From: Allobosea sp.
GTDB lineage: Bacteria; Pseudomonadota; Alphaproteobacteria; Rhizobiales; Beijerinckiaceae
Reading direction: 5' to 3'
Assembly: GCF_030695125.1 (NCBI RefSeq)
Contig: NZ_JAUYTP010000022.1
Span: 1 to 64,000, forward strand
Length of the DNA stretch: 64,000 nucleotides
Below the pieces are notes generated by a model. It was not told the origin of the DNA. It did not search any database and saw only the letters and a program-made list of their open reading frames with translations. The translations under genes were made by a program, and so were the position numbers. Shown one piece after another: positions 30,661 through 39,975 of this stretch; positions within the stretch are counted from its first letter, which is position 1; each line of letters starts with the position of its first letter.

Positions 30661-30777
30661 GTCATTCCGGGCGAGCGCAGCGAAGACCCGGAATCCATCG
30701 CAGGGCGCCTCCGTCCCAGACAAGGCCCTCCGATGGATTCCGGAGCGGCGCCGCTGGCGCGGCTTGTCCGGAATGAC
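30661..30777 (+). repeat. GTCAT...ATGAC palindromic repeat, TTCCGG type (copy 5)
   Basis: GTCATTCCGG at 30661 is inverted at CCGGAATGAC (to 30777), and the inner arms GGAATCCATCG and CGATGGATTCC are exact inverted copies. Same subfamily as 18899. It lies between pccA and the GST gene. Confidence 0.75.
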
Positions 30778-30825
30778 GCTGTGTGGGCAAGCTGCTGCCA
30801 GAGACCGAGATGGAGACGATCTGAC

Positions 30826-31446
30826 ATGCTGACGATCTGGGGGCGCATCAGCTCCATCAATGTCCAGAAGGTGGTCTGGGCCGCCGGCGAAGTCGGCCAG
30901 AGCTTCGAGCGCATCGATTGCGGCGGGCCGTTCGGCGGGCTGCGCGAGCCGATGTTCCTGGCGAAGAACCCCAATGCCCAGATCCCCGTGCTGGAAGACG
31001 GCGAGGTCTGCATCTGGGAGTCCAACAGCATCGTGCGCTATCTCGCGGCGCGCTATGGCGCGGGCTGGATCTGGGAGGAGGACCCGGCGCGCCGGGCCGA
31101 TTCCGACCGATGGCTCGACTGGATGCAGTCCTCCCTGCAGCCGGCGCTGATGCCCGTGCTGTGGGGGCTGGTGCGCAAGGTTCCCGAATACACCGCGCCC
31201 GAAACGGTTGCGGCCGGCGTCGCCAAGGCCGAGGCGCTGATGGCGATCCTCGACCAGCATCTCGCGGAGCGCAGCTTCCTCGGCGGGGAGCGCTTCGGCA
31301 TGGCCGACATCGTCGTCGGCTGCGGAGCGCATCGCTGGCTCCACATGCCGGTCGAGCGCATCGCACGGCCTCATGTCCAGCGCTGGTACGAGGCGATCTA
31401 CGCCCGCCCGGCCGCCAAGCCCGCGCTGGTCCTGCCGGTCGCCTGA
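30826..31446 (+). CDS. Glutathione S-transferase family protein
   Basis: 206 residues. The N-terminal thioredoxin fold (1-80) has MLTIWGRISSINVQKVVW, where Ser in RISSINVQ is the likely catalytic residue, and IPVLEDGEVCIWESNSIVRY, the glutathione gamma-glutamyl binding block with cis-Pro and Glu-Ser. The C-terminal helical domain holds LGGERFGMADIVVG, the conserved N-capping/hydrophobic staple region. Substrate unknown. It lies alone, preceded by the palindromic repeat and a gagacgatctgac leader. Confidence 0.9.
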   Translation: MLTIWGRISSINVQKVVWAAGEVGQSFERIDCGGPFGGLREPMFLAKNPNAQIPVLEDGEVCIWESNSIVRYLAARYGAGWIWEEDPARRADSDRWLDWMQSSLQPALMPVLWGLVRKVPEYTAPETVAAGVAKAEALMAILDQHLAERSFLGGERFGMADIVVGCGAHRWLHMPVERIARPHVQRWYEAIYARPAAKPALVLPVA

Positions 31447-31498
31447 CATGATCGCGAGGTGCCTTGATCCGCCTGCGATCGGTGCCAAGATGGGCAGC

Positions 31499-32029
31499 AT
31501 GATGATCCTTCGTTTCGCGCTGCTGTCATGGGTCTGCTGCCTCGCATCGTTGGGGGGCGCTGGAACGGTCTGGGCACAGGCGCCTGCTCCGGCGCCGCTG
31601 GTGGCCGACCGGGCGCAGCTGTCGGCCTGTCTGCGCGACAACCGCGCCGCGGCTTCCGCCTGCATCGGGTCGATCGCGGTGGCCTGCGTCGGCACCGCCA
31701 GCGCCGACCGGCGCGGCGCCGAGATCGGCTGTGCCCGTCGCGAAGAGGCGGTCTGGCGCGAGCGGTTGATCCAGGCGGTCCAGCAGAGCGGCCGGACGCT
31801 CGACGCCGGCCAGCGCAGTCGCCTGATTGCGCTGCAGCTCTCCTGGGAAGGGTTCATCGCCCAGAAATGCGCGTTCTACGGTGCGACGCAGCGGGAGGGT
31901 TTCCAACTCGGGCGCCAGGCCGGCTGCGAGTTGCGGGAGGTGGCGACACGGACGCTCGAACTGGAACGTGCGGCGGCGCCGCAGGCCCCGGCGCGGCGTC
32001 CCTCGCAACCGCCGCAGATCATCCGGTGA
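31499..32029 (+). CDS. Secreted LprI/DUF1311-like protein
   Basis: 176 residues from ATG 31499; starts at 31448 or 31490 are possible but place non-signal residues first. The signal peptide core is ILRFALLSWVCCLASLGGAG, cut near VWAQA. The mature part matches the DUF1311/LprI pattern: a Cys-rich stretch, GCARREEAVWRERLIQAVQQ, LDAGQRSRLIALQLSWEGFI and a Cys soon after (AQKC). The family includes lysozyme inhibitors, but that activity is not shown here. The tail is Pro/Ala-rich. It follows the GST gene closely. Confidence 0.65.
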   Translation: MMILRFALLSWVCCLASLGGAGTVWAQAPAPAPLVADRAQLSACLRDNRAAASACIGSIAVACVGTASADRRGAEIGCARREEAVWRERLIQAVQQSGRTLDAGQRSRLIALQLSWEGFIAQKCAFYGATQREGFQLGRQAGCELREVATRTLELERAAAPQAPARRPSQPPQIIR

Positions 32030-32097
32030 GCGGCGTTCACGCGCCGTCAGCTTTCGTCGGCTAGAAGCGGTCCGTCGCCGCAGCCGGAAAGCCGCCC

Positions 32098-32886
32098 ATG
32101 TTCTTCGTCCTCTCCAAGGTGGTCTGGTTCGTCCTGTCGCCGGTGAACCTGGCCATCCTGCTGGCGCTGCTGGCGGCGCTGCTCGCCTTCACGCGCTTTG
32201 CGCGGGCGGCGCGCTGGCTCGGCGTGGTGGCGTTGTCGTTCCTGGCGCTGATGGCCTTCAGCCCGCTGCCACGGCTGGTGATGTGGCCGCTGGAGAACCG
32301 CTTTCCGCAGCAGCCGGCCGAAAAGGGCCCCGTCGCCGGGATCATCGTGCTGGGCGGGGCGATCGGGGTCGCCCGCGGCGACGTGGTTCTGACCAGCGCC
32401 GCCGCGCGCATGACCAAGGCGGTCGAACTGGCGCGGCTGCATCCGCAGGCGAAGATCGTCTTCACCGGGGGCGCCGCCAATCTGATCTCGCCGGTGACCA
32501 AGACCGAATCGGACGGTGCCAGCGTGCTGTTCGAGGGGCTGGGCCTGCCGCGCGAGCGGATCGTGCTCGAGGACAAATCCCGCAACACGCGCGAGAATGC
32601 GGTTCTGACCAAGCTCCTGGTCGATCCCAAGCCGGGCGAGCGCTGGCTGCTGGTGACCTCCGCCTGGCACATGCCGCGCTCGATGGGCGTGTTCCGCAAG
32701 GCTGGCTTCGCGGTCGAGGCCTTCCCGGTGGACTATCTCACCGAGGAGAATGCGTCGGAATTCGTGCGCGTTTCGGGGCGCGCGCCACGCGGTCTGATGA
32801 TCGCCGATGACGGCTTCAAGGAATGGGTCGGGCTCGTGGCCTATCGCCTGGCCGGCTATACCGACGCGCTGTTTCCGGGGCCGTGA
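32098..32886 (+). CDS. YdcF/ElyC-family membrane protein (DUF218)
   Basis: 262 residues. Two N-terminal hydrophobic segments (about 1-22 and 38-58) anchor it in the inner membrane. The DUF218 domain (about 80-245) has GIIVLGGAIGVARGD, KIVFTGGAANLI, SRNTRENAVLTK with the conserved NTxEN, and LLVTSAWHMPRSMGVFRKAG. Members such as ElyC and SanA affect envelope integrity. The start ATG is 68 bases after the LprI-like gene, so the two may be co-transcribed. Confidence 0.9.
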   Translation: MFFVLSKVVWFVLSPVNLAILLALLAALLAFTRFARAARWLGVVALSFLALMAFSPLPRLVMWPLENRFPQQPAEKGPVAGIIVLGGAIGVARGDVVLTSAAARMTKAVELARLHPQAKIVFTGGAANLISPVTKTESDGASVLFEGLGLPRERIVLEDKSRNTRENAVLTKLLVDPKPGERWLLVTSAWHMPRSMGVFRKAGFAVEAFPVDYLTEENASEFVRVSGRAPRGLMIADDGFKEWVGLVAYRLAGYTDALFPGP

Positions 32887-32890
32887 GGGG

Positions 32891-33196
32891 TTATTCTCCC
32901 TCCGGCAGCCTGAGCCGGTAGACGCCACGGAAATCGTCGGGGTCGACGGGGCGGCCCTTGCGGGTGATGACGACCTTGCCTTCCTTCATCAGCCGCACCG
33001 CGACGCGGCGGATCGGCTGCATCAGCGGGCCCCAGCCATCGGGATGGTCGCCGCCGAGCGCGCGCGCGGCTTCCGAGGGGCAGATCGTGCGGCCTTCACC
33101 GCGCTCGCCCGCCAGTTTCAGGATCGTCGCGGCGAGATCGTCGTCGTGAGGCTTGGGCTTGCTCGTTGCGGGCGTGGCGTCTGGCTGATGGGTCAT
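32891..33196 (-). CDS. DUF3253 protein
   Basis: 101 residues, cytosolic. It matches DUF3253, with LAGERGEGRTICPSEAARAL, PLMQPIRRVAVRLMKEGKVV and TRKGRPVDPDDFRGVYRLRL. The pattern of a small winged-helix-like domain suggests nucleic-acid or partner binding, but no function is established. The start overlaps the stop of the DUF599 gene (ATGA), so it is the second gene of that pair. It is convergent with the YdcF-like gene. Confidence 0.85.
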   Translation of the reverse strand: MTHQPDATPATSKPKPHDDDLAATILKLAGERGEGRTICPSEAARALGGDHPDGWGPLMQPIRRVAVRLMKEGKVVITRKGRPVDPDDFRGVYRLRLPEGE

Positions 33197-33885
33197 GATG
33201 CGTCCGGATAGCGAAAGACGCGGGCGGCGTCGGAGGCGAACTGGCGCCGGTACATCGCCACGAGGACGGCGCCGGTGAACAGGATGAAGGTGGTGGGCCC
33301 GAGGAACCAGCCCATATAGGCGAGCGCGAAGAAGAAGGCGCGCTGCCCGCGGTTGAAATGCCGTCCGCCGGCGATGTTCATCTCGGTCGCTTCATGCACC
33401 GCGCGCTGCGCGTCGTCCGGGTCGTGGTTCTTGGCGGCCGGCAGCGAGCCGAGCAGGATGACGCAGTAGTTGAACAGCCGGTAGCTCCAGGCGAATTTGA
33501 AGAAGGCATAGCCGAAGATCAGGGCCAGCCCGATCACCTTGAGTTCCCAGGCGGCGCGGGTGGGGGCCGTGCCGAAGGGCAGATCGGAGAACAGCGCCAC
33601 GACGCGGTCGGTCGATTGCAGCAGGGTCAGCGTGCCGCCGATGGCGATCAGCGAGGTCGAGGCGAAGAAGGCCGTGCCGTTCTGCAGGCCGTTCATGATC
33701 TGCGTGTCGACGATCCGGTTGTCGCGCGACATCGCCTCGCGAATCCAGCGGGCGCGACGCAGATTCATCTTCATGTTCAGGCTCTTGCCGGCATGGGGGC
33801 CCATCTCGACGGCGAAATGATAGCCGATCCAGGCGGCGGCGAAGAAGGCTGCGCCAATGATGTCGAGGGTGCCGAATCCGATCAT
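33193..33885 (-). CDS. DUF599 integral membrane protein
   Basis: 230 residues from the ATG preceded by ggcaagg. It has four hydrophobic segments (about 4-22, 75-95, 115-135 and 190-212). Family blocks of DUF599: LDIIGAAFFAAAWIGYHFAV, MSRDNRIVDTQIMNGLQNGT, AFFASTSLIAIGGTLTLL and the C-terminal GGRHFNRGQRAFFFALAYMG, followed by WFLGP. No known activity. It is coupled with the DUF3253 gene. Confidence 0.88.
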   Translation of the reverse strand: MIGFGTLDIIGAAFFAAAWIGYHFAVEMGPHAGKSLNMKMNLRRARWIREAMSRDNRIVDTQIMNGLQNGTAFFASTSLIAIGGTLTLLQSTDRVVALFSDLPFGTAPTRAAWELKVIGLALIFGYAFFKFAWSYRLFNYCVILLGSLPAAKNHDPDDAQRAVHEATEMNIAGGRHFNRGQRAFFFALAYMGWFLGPTTFILFTGAVLVAMYRRQFASDAARVFRYPDAS

Positions 33886-33994
33886 GCCTTGCCTCCGGCG
33901 CGCACAGTGCTGCGCTGCGGTGCCAGCGGCAAGGCGCGATTGACGCAAGGCGCAACTCTGGCCACGGTGCCGTCCGTTTCGAGAGGAGGCCGCG

Positions 33995-34423
33995 ATGCCG
34001 CAGACCATCACCAAGGGCTACAAGGCGCTGCTGGCGGAAGCCGAGGCTGTGGTGACGACGCTGAGCGTCGCGGAGGCGCAGGCGCTGCTCGGGCGCGACG
34101 ACGTCGTCTTCGTCGATCTGCGCGATCCGCGCGAACTGGAGCGGGAAGGGCGGATGCCCGAGGCGTTCCATTGCCCGCGCGGCATGCTTGAGTTCTGGAT
34201 CGACCCCGAGAGCCCCTATGCCAAGCCGGTCTTCCAGGAGGACAAGCAGTTCGTGTTCTTCTGCGCGGGCGGCTGGCGCTCGGCGCTGGCGGCCAAGGTG
34301 GCGCAGGAGATGGGGCTGAAGCCCGTGGCGCACATGGCCGGCGGCTTCGGCGCCTGGAAGAAGGCCGGCGCGCCGTTCGACGCCGCCGAGCCTCGCGATC
34401 CGGCGTCGAAGGCGACCGCGTGA
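33995..34423 (+). CDS. Rhodanese-domain protein
   Basis: 142 residues, single rhodanese domain (about 22-130). It has FVDLRDPRELEREGRMPEAF and the active-site loop FFCAGGWRSALAA with Cys90-region as the persulfide-carrying cysteine, then MAGGFGAWKKAGAPF. It could move sulfur or detoxify cyanide; the partner is unknown. The 34420 gene overlaps its end by four bases (GTGA), implying coupled translation. A gagagga ribosome binding site precedes the ATG. Confidence 0.92.
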   Translation: MPQTITKGYKALLAEAEAVVTTLSVAEAQALLGRDDVVFVDLRDPRELEREGRMPEAFHCPRGMLEFWIDPESPYAKPVFQEDKQFVFFCAGGWRSALAAKVAQEMGLKPVAHMAGGFGAWKKAGAPFDAAEPRDPASKATA

Positions 34424-34602
34424 GCCCGGTCAATGTCGTCGTCGTCCTGCTGGTCGTCGCCTTCCTGTTTCGCAAGCCATTGGGGCGGCTGTTCAACCGG
34501 CAGTTTCCCGACCGGGCGAAGCGTCACCGCATCATCGGCACGATCATCGCGGGCTTTGCGCTGGTGATCGCGATCCGGCTAGCGGCGCTGCTGTGGAAGT
34601 GA
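34420..34602 (+). CDS. Small two-helix membrane protein coupled to the rhodanese
   Basis: 60 residues from a GTG overlapping the rhodanese stop. Two hydrophobic segments (about 4-18 and 38-57) flank a basic loop (FRKPLGRLFNRQFPDRAKRH). No family recognised. Coupling suggests a role near the rhodanese, e.g. a membrane anchor, but that is inference. The next 211 bases hold no gene; a weak TTGGTC-N17-GATAAG pair lies at 34777-34805. Confidence 0.6.
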   Translation: MSPVNVVVVLLVVAFLFRKPLGRLFNRQFPDRAKRHRIIGTIIAGFALVIAIRLAALLWK

Positions 34603-34813
34603 AGCGATCCGTGCGCGGCTGCCCGAGGAAGCCGCGCCGGACTGGCGGGCTCGTGGTCTCGGGGCGCGTCGCAAGGCGCGGTTCCACCCAGCTTCGACCG
34701 TGACGCTTGCCTGCTCGGCCGATCCGGGCCGGACCTGCAATGTTCTCATGGACCATCAAAAGACAGGGACATCCGGTTGGTCGCGTGATTGGGCCATGCG
34801 ATAAGCTGTCGCA

Positions 34814-35809
34814 ATGGATGCTATCATCGTGGGAACCACCGTGACCCCGGAATTTCGTGACGCTCGCTTTATGCGCAGCCTTCTGGCGGCGTCAGATGAC
34901 TGCATCAAGGTGATCGATCTTGACGGCAAGCTGGCCTTCATGAGCGAGGGCGGCCAGCGCGTCATGGAAGTCAGCGACTTCAACGCGGTCAAGGGCTGCC
35001 CGTGGCCGGACTTTTGGCAAGGCGAAGGCAACGCCGAGGCCAGATCCGCGATCGAGGCCGCCAGACAGGGCCGCAGCGCTCGATTTCAGGGGGCTGCCAA
35101 CACCTTCGCGGGCAATCCGCGCTACTGGGATGTCCAGGTCGGTCCCATCATCGGCGCGGATGGCCAGCCCGAGGCCATCCTCTCAGTGTCGCGCGACATC
35201 ACGCTGATCAAGGAAGCCGAGCAGCGGCAGCATCTGCTCGCGCTGGAGCTGAAACACCGGATGAAAAATACATTCGCGATGATCCAGTCGATCGCGAACC
35301 AGACGATTCGCGGCGGGCCGGAGGTCGCGGCCATCAAGGAGGCGTTCACGGCGCGGCTCGCCACCATGGCGATCGCGCAGGATATCCTGACGCAAACGGT
35401 CTGGGCGAAGGCAAGCCTCGCTCACCTGATCGGGGAATCGCTGAAGGGCCATAGCGACATGTCCCGCTTTCGGAGCGAGGGCCCGACGGTCGAGCTGTCA
35501 TCAAGGACCGCGCTCGCGATGGCGCTGGCCCTGCACGAACTGGCGACGAACGCGATCAAGTATGGGGCGCTCGCGCAGGAAAGCGGGCGCATCGACATCG
35601 CCTGGTCGGTGATGGACGGAGCGTTTGCGTTTGAGTGGCGGGAAAGTGGCGGGCCGCCTGTCCAGCCACCGACCCGTCTCGGCTTCGGCTCGCGCATGAT
35701 CGAGCGCGCCATGGCGGGCTACTTCCAAGGCACCACATCGGTCGACTATGCCGTGACCGGCATCGTCTTCACGCTTCGCGGCCCCGTCGAGGCGCTGACG
35801 GCCGACTGA
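34814..35809 (+). CDS. PAS-containing HWE-type sensor histidine kinase
   Basis: 331 residues, soluble. A PAS domain (about 20-130) with FQGAANTFAGNPRYWDVQVG and a PAC end (ILSVSRDITLIKEAE) is followed by the HWE/HisKA_2 region: phospho-acceptor His148 in LELKHRMKNTFAMIQSIANQ, the N-box ALHELATNAIKYGAL, and FEWRESGGP, the W-R-E family mark. The ATPase glycine box is GFGSRMIERAM. No response regulator is adjacent, so it is an orphan. In the family PAS may bind flavin (LOV), but the LOV Cys motif NCRFLQ is absent. Confidence 0.9.
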   Translation: MDAIIVGTTVTPEFRDARFMRSLLAASDDCIKVIDLDGKLAFMSEGGQRVMEVSDFNAVKGCPWPDFWQGEGNAEARSAIEAARQGRSARFQGAANTFAGNPRYWDVQVGPIIGADGQPEAILSVSRDITLIKEAEQRQHLLALELKHRMKNTFAMIQSIANQTIRGGPEVAAIKEAFTARLATMAIAQDILTQTVWAKASLAHLIGESLKGHSDMSRFRSEGPTVELSSRTALAMALALHELATNAIKYGALAQESGRIDIAWSVMDGAFAFEWRESGGPPVQPPTRLGFGSRMIERAMAGYFQGTTSVDYAVTGIVFTLRGPVEALTAD

Positions 35810-35833
35810 CCAGCACGGGGCCCTGCAAGGGCG

Positions 35834-36349
35834 TCACTTCGGCGCCAGCGCGCGCGGCCGCACGCCCGGCACCGGTCCGGGCGGCAGTTCCTCGGCCGCT
35901 GCCGGCGGCGCCTTCAGATCCAGATTCGGCTTGCTCAGAAACCGATTCAGGCCGGCGACGTAACTCTCTGGCAGGGCCCAGTGTTTCGCGCTGGCGATGA
36001 CGGCTTCCATATAGCCGGGCTTGGGCCGGCCCGGGTCGCCCGAGCGGCCGATATAGACGAGCGCGCGCTTGGCGCCGCCGGGCACGATCACCGGCTGGCT
36101 GATCTTGACGTAGAGCCCGCTGGAGAGGTCCTCGAACTTGTCGAGCGTGCGGATATCGCCAAGCGAACAATCCCAGAGCACGCCATGAACCTCTTCGCGC
36201 GGGTCGCGGACGACCGAGGCGTAGCCATCCGTCGTGACGAGGAAGCGGTGCCGCGGCAGGCGGGCGAGCCCGAGCGCCTTGGAGCGCGGGCAGCGCTGCG
36301 CCATGCCGGCGGGGTCCATGTTGAGGCCGTAGGCGAAGTAGAGGGGCAT
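35834..36349 (-). CDS. Gamma-glutamylcyclotransferase-like (AIG2/ChaC fold) protein
   Basis: 171 residues. The N-terminal YFAYGLNMDPAGMAQRCP is the substrate loop typical of this superfamily; VHGVLWDCSLGDIRTLDKFE carries the likely acid residue in the KFED region. Such enzymes release 5-oxoproline from gamma-glutamyl groups. The last 30 residues are Pro-rich and unlike the fold. It is convergent with the kinase gene (24 bases between stops). Confidence 0.85.
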   Translation of the reverse strand: MPLYFAYGLNMDPAGMAQRCPRSKALGLARLPRHRFLVTTDGYASVVRDPREEVHGVLWDCSLGDIRTLDKFEDLSSGLYVKISQPVIVPGGAKRALVYIGRSGDPGRPKPGYMEAVIASAKHWALPESYVAGLNRFLSKPNLDLKAPPAAAEELPPGPVPGVRPRALAPK

Positions 36350-36376
36350 TCAGACGCGCTCCGGAACCGCGACGCG

Positions 36377-36521
36377 GAACCCTCTCCTGTAAGGAGAGGG
36401 TAGGGTGAGGTGTAGGCCGTTCGACCCGTGGGGCGCGGGTCAGGCCGCGGTGAGGTTACGGCAGCGGTGTCCAGGGGCCGACACCTCACCCCTGCCCCTC
36501 TCCTTACAGGAGAGGGGTTCC
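36377..36521 (+). repeat. Intergenic palindrome, CTCTCCT(GTAA)GGAGAG type
   Basis: The left arm GGAACCCTCTCCTGTAAGG plus AGAGGGTAGGGTGAGGTGT (36377-36414) is inverted at ACACCTCACCCCTGCCCCTC plus TCCTTACAGGAGAGGGGTTCC (36480-36521), and each arm is itself a small hairpin. It lies between the ivd end and the start of the cyclotransferase gene. Confidence 0.75.
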
Positions 36522-36555
36522 CCGCGCCTTTCGCCTGGCCTCACTGCTTTCGACC

Positions 36556-37728
36556 TCACTTCGTCTTCTGGAACAGCTCCCGCCCGATCAGCATGCGCCG
36601 GATCTCGCTGGTGCCGGCGCCGATCTCGTAGAGCTTGGCATCTCTGAGCAAGCGCCCGGTCGGATAGTCGTTGATGTAGCCGTTGCCGCCGAGCAGCTGG
36701 ATGGCGTCGAGCGCGATCTGGGTGGCCTTCTCGGCTGCGATCAGGATCGCGCCGGCGGCGTCCTCGCGGGTGGTCTCGCCGCGGTCGCAGGCCTTGGCCA
36801 CAGCGTACACATAGGCCTTGCAGGCGTTCATCATCACATACATGTCGGCGATCTTGCCCTGGACGAGCTGGAACTCGCCGATCGCCTGGCCGAACTGCTT
36901 GCGCTCGTGGACATAGGGCATGACCACGTCGAGCGCCGCCTGCATGATGCCGAGCGGCCCGGCCGCCAGCACGACGCGCTCATAGTCGAGCCCGCTCATG
37001 AGGACGTTGACGCCGCGACCGACCGCGCCGAGCACGTTCTCCTCGGGCACCTCGCAGTCCTCGAAGACGAGCTCGCAGGTGTCGGAGCCGCGCATGCCGA
37101 GCTTGTCGAGCTTCTGGTGGGTCGAGAAGCCCTTCATGCCCTTCTCTATCAGGAAGGCGGTGATGCCCTTCGAGCCGGCCTCGGGGTCGGTCTTGGCGTA
37201 GACCACCAGCGTCTCGGCGATCGGCCCGTTGGTGATCCACATCTTGTTGCCGGTGAGGACATAGCGGTCGCCCGTCTTCACAGCCTTCGTCTTCATCGAG
37301 ACGACGTCGGAGCCCGCGCCGGGCTCCGACATGGCGAGCGCACCGACATGCTCGCCCGAGATCAGCTTCGGCAGGTATTTCGCCTTCTGGGCCGCGTTGC
37401 CGTTGCGGGCGATCTGGTTGACGCAGAGGTTCGAGTGGGCGCCGTAGGAGAGGCCGACCGAGGCCGAGGCGCGGCTGACCTCCTCGATCGCCACGACATG
37501 CTCGAGATAGCCAAGGCCCGCGCCGCCATCCTCTTCCTTCACCGTGATGCCGTGCAGGCCGAGCGCGCCCATCTGCGGCCAGAGATCGCGCGGGAACTGG
37601 TTCGTCTGGTCGATCTCCTGGGCGCGCGGGGCGATCTTCTCCTGCGCGAAGGCATGGACCGTGTCGCGGATGGCGTCGGCGGTCTCGCCGAGGTCGAAAT
37701 TGAAGGGGCGGGGCGCGTTGGCGAGCAT
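36556..37728 (-). CDS. ivd: Isovaleryl-CoA dehydrogenase
   Basis: Acyl-CoA dehydrogenase of leucine breakdown, making 3-methylcrotonyl-CoA from isovaleryl-CoA with FAD and passing electrons to ETF. It has 390 residues, the usual size. Seen are [38 protein letters not shown] and KMWITNGP. The catalytic base is Glu250 in [15 protein letters not shown], the position characteristic of IVD rather than of MCAD types. [20 protein letters not shown] and [17 protein letters not shown] close it. It is separate from mccA and mccB, which are usually next to it. Confidence 0.93.
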   Translation of the reverse strand: MLANAPRPFNFDLGETADAIRDTVHAFAQEKIAPRAQEIDQTNQFPRDLWPQMGALGLHGITVKEEDGGAGLGYLEHVVAIEEVSRASASVGLSYGAHSNLCVNQIARNGNAAQKAKYLPKLISGEHVGALAMSEPGAGSDVVSMKTKAVKTGDRYVLTGNKMWITNGPIAETLVVYAKTDPEAGSKGITAFLIEKGMKGFSTHQKLDKLGMRGSDTCELVFEDCEVPEENVLGAVGRGVNVLMSGLDYERVVLAAGPLGIMQAALDVVMPYVHERKQFGQAIGEFQLVQGKIADMYVMMNACKAYVYAVAKACDRGETTREDAAGAILIAAEKATQIALDAIQLLGGNGYINDYPTGRLLRDAKLYEIGAGTSEIRRMLIGRELFQKTK

Positions 37729-37878
37729 GGTGGACCTCCCGAGGAGCCGGCGCGGCGAAGGCGCCTGGCGTTTCCCCGACTTATAGCGCGGATCACGGGC
37801 AAGTCAGTGCGCGCGGGCGCGCAGGCGGTTGGGCATCGATGCGGGGAGGCTGCGCGCTGGTCGATCCGCGCCTGACCT

Positions 37879-38889
37879 TCAGCCGCCGATCACGCCCCGA
37901 CGCCGCAGCAGCACGAGCGTCAGAAGCGCGGCGCAGAGGCAGGCCAGAGCGACGAAGAACGCGCCGAAATCGTGCTCCATCCAGGGCAGGCCCTTCACAT
38001 TGATGCCGAACAAGCCGGTGATGAAGGTCGCCGGCATGAACAGCGCCGTCAGGATCGAGAGCGCATAGAGCTGGCGGTTGGTCTGGCTGGCGGTGCGGGC
38101 GGTCATCTCGTCCTGCAGCAGCCTGGCGCGGTCCTGCACCGACTGGACATCGGAATGGGGCCCGTCGATGCGCTGCAGCAGCCGGGCGGCGGCGGCCTTG
38201 ACCTCCTCGGGTGCCTTGCGGCCGGAATGGGTCTCGGCGAAGCGCCGGAACAGCAGATGCAGGCCGCCGAGCTGGCGATGCAGCCGGACCGCCATGCGCC
38301 TGACCGCGCCGACGCGGGCGGGCGCGTCGTCGAAACGGTCGGCGAGGATATGGTCCTCGACGCTGTCGGTCTCGTCCATCAGCCGGACCACCGCACGGGT
38401 GACGTCGTCGACGATGTGCTCGATGATCTGCTCGAACAGCCCGGCGGGCCCCTCGACGGCCTCGCCGCGGTTGAGCGCGTCGGCCGCCAGCCGGATCGAC
38501 TGCAGCGCGTCGCGCCGGCCGGTGAGCAGCAGGCGCTCGCCGACGATCCAGTAGAGCGGGCCGACGAGGTCGGAATCGGCGGCGACGTCGCGGATCAGGT
38601 CGTGCGAGACGCCCCAGACCAGATCGGCCGAATGGTCGAGCCGCTGATGGCTCTCGGGCGAGATGAACATTTCCTCGGCGCCGGCCGGCAGCCAGGTCTG
38701 CTCGGCGATCCAGGCCTTGGCGCGGCTGTGGACGAGATCGAGATGGAGCCAGACGAAACCGTCTTCCGGCGCGACACCGGGCACGGTCTCGCGGTCGATC
38801 AGCCCGGGCACACCCGCGGCGTCGAAGCGATAGGCCCAGACGATGCCCATGCGGGACTGCGCATCGGTGATGGAATGCGGGGCGGTCAT
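37879..38889 (-). CDS. CorA/ZntB-family divalent cation transporter
   Basis: 336 residues. A large N-terminal cytoplasmic alpha/beta domain, a long helical stalk (about 165-265), and two C-terminal membrane helices (about 275-295, 307-330). The pore signature is FGINVKGLPW, i.e. GIN in place of GMN of Mg2+-type CorA, closer to ZntB, so zinc or other divalent metal transport is plausible. The end is basic (LLRRRGVIGG). No regulatory RNA is seen upstream. Confidence 0.88.
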   Translation of the reverse strand: MTAPHSITDAQSRMGIVWAYRFDAAGVPGLIDRETVPGVAPEDGFVWLHLDLVHSRAKAWIAEQTWLPAGAEEMFISPESHQRLDHSADLVWGVSHDLIRDVAADSDLVGPLYWIVGERLLLTGRRDALQSIRLAADALNRGEAVEGPAGLFEQIIEHIVDDVTRAVVRLMDETDSVEDHILADRFDDAPARVGAVRRMAVRLHRQLGGLHLLFRRFAETHSGRKAPEEVKAAAARLLQRIDGPHSDVQSVQDRARLLQDEMTARTASQTNRQLYALSILTALFMPATFITGLFGINVKGLPWMEHDFGAFFVALACLCAALLTLVLLRRRGVIGG

Positions 38890-39001
38890 CGTGTTGCTGG
38901 CCGGGGAACTCGCTGGCGACGCCGCGAGCCCTGCGCCCGCCGCATGACAGTTCGATGACGGCTGCGGGGGCAGGGAGATGGCAGCCCCGTTGCGGACCCG
39001 T

Positions 39002-39949
39002 TCAGTCGCTGTGGGCGGTGCGCTGCCCGATCCTGGCCGGCGGCGCCATGCGCAGGGGCGTTCCCCCGGCGGCTTTCGGCGCGCGCGAGCCGGCCGATGT
39101 CGTCGGCGGTTTTCGGCCGGCGACCCTCGGTTCGCTGGCGAGCCATTGGCGCGTGCCGATGTCGAAGCGGCCCTCGCGCCAGGCGGCGAATTGCTTCTCG
39201 CTGCCGAAGAAGGCGTTGCGGTCGACGTCGCCGGTGATGCCCGGCACCCGGCCGGTGGTGGTGAACTGCCAGAACTCCCATTGCTCGCGCTTGTAGCGAT
39301 GCTTCAGCGGTGCTGCGGTCGAGCGCAGCCAATAGGGATAGTCGTTGAACTCGCCCTCGAGGATGTCCTCGTGGAAGTTGATGTCGGTGTAGATGATCGG
39401 CTTCTTGCCGGTGTGCTCCTGCAGGGCTGCGAGCATGATGCGCATCTTCTCCAGCACTTGCGCGCGGGAGACCTTGCGGTTGCATTGCGAGCCATGCTGC
39501 CACTCGACATCGAGGACGGGCGGCAGGGCGTCTGGATCGCGCGGGATATGGCGCTTGAACCAGCGCACCTGCTCGTGTGCCGGGCGGCACCACCAGACGA
39601 AGTGATAGGCGCCGCGCGCGATGCCGGCCCTTTTCGCGCCGGCCCAGTTCTGCCGGAAATTCGGATCGAGATGGTCGCCGCCTTCGGTCGCCTTCATGAA
39701 GACGAAGCGGGTACCGGCGTCCTTGACCTTGTCCCAGTCGATCTCGCCCTGCCAGCGCGAGATATCGATGCCCTGGATCGCCTGGCGGCGTGCCTCGCGG
39801 ACGCCGTGATGGGGCGACGAATCGCTCTTCTTGGGATAGAGCGCCGCAGCCGGGCCCGCCAGGCCGGTCAGCAGGCCGCAGAGCGTCAAGACACCCAGCG
39901 CCGCCCGCTTCACAAAACCCAATCGCACCGGCGTCTCCCTCTCCTGCAT
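39002..39949 (-). CDS. GH25 lysozyme-family peptidoglycan hydrolase (first of tandem pair)
   Basis: GH25 enzymes cut the beta-1,4 bond between MurNAc and GlcNAc. It has 315 residues. A membrane-type signal (AALGVLTLCGLLTGLAGPAA) ends near residue 36. The barrel shows GIDISRWQGEIDWDKVK, FVFMKATEGGDHLDPNF, GAYHFVWWCRPAHEQ, and the catalytic DxE as LDVEWQ. Near the end are PIIYTDINFHEDILEGEF and FWQFTTTGRVPGI, then a Pro/Ala tail. It shares most blocks with the gene at 40067, its paralogue. Confidence 0.92.
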   Translation of the reverse strand: MQERETPVRLGFVKRAALGVLTLCGLLTGLAGPAAALYPKKSDSSPHHGVREARRQAIQGIDISRWQGEIDWDKVKDAGTRFVFMKATEGGDHLDPNFRQNWAGAKRAGIARGAYHFVWWCRPAHEQVRWFKRHIPRDPDALPPVLDVEWQHGSQCNRKVSRAQVLEKMRIMLAALQEHTGKKPIIYTDINFHEDILEGEFNDYPYWLRSTAAPLKHRYKREQWEFWQFTTTGRVPGITGDVDRNAFFGSEKQFAAWREGRFDIGTRQWLASEPRVAGRKPPTTSAGSRAPKAAGGTPLRMAPPARIGQRTAHSD

Positions 39950-39975
39950 GGCTCTTCGACATGGGGAGGCGCTGG

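Noticed and set aside
34777-34805. TTGGTC-N17-GATAAG as a promoter for the histidine kinase
   Set aside because: The match to the consensus is too poor to list as a feature; it may be chance.
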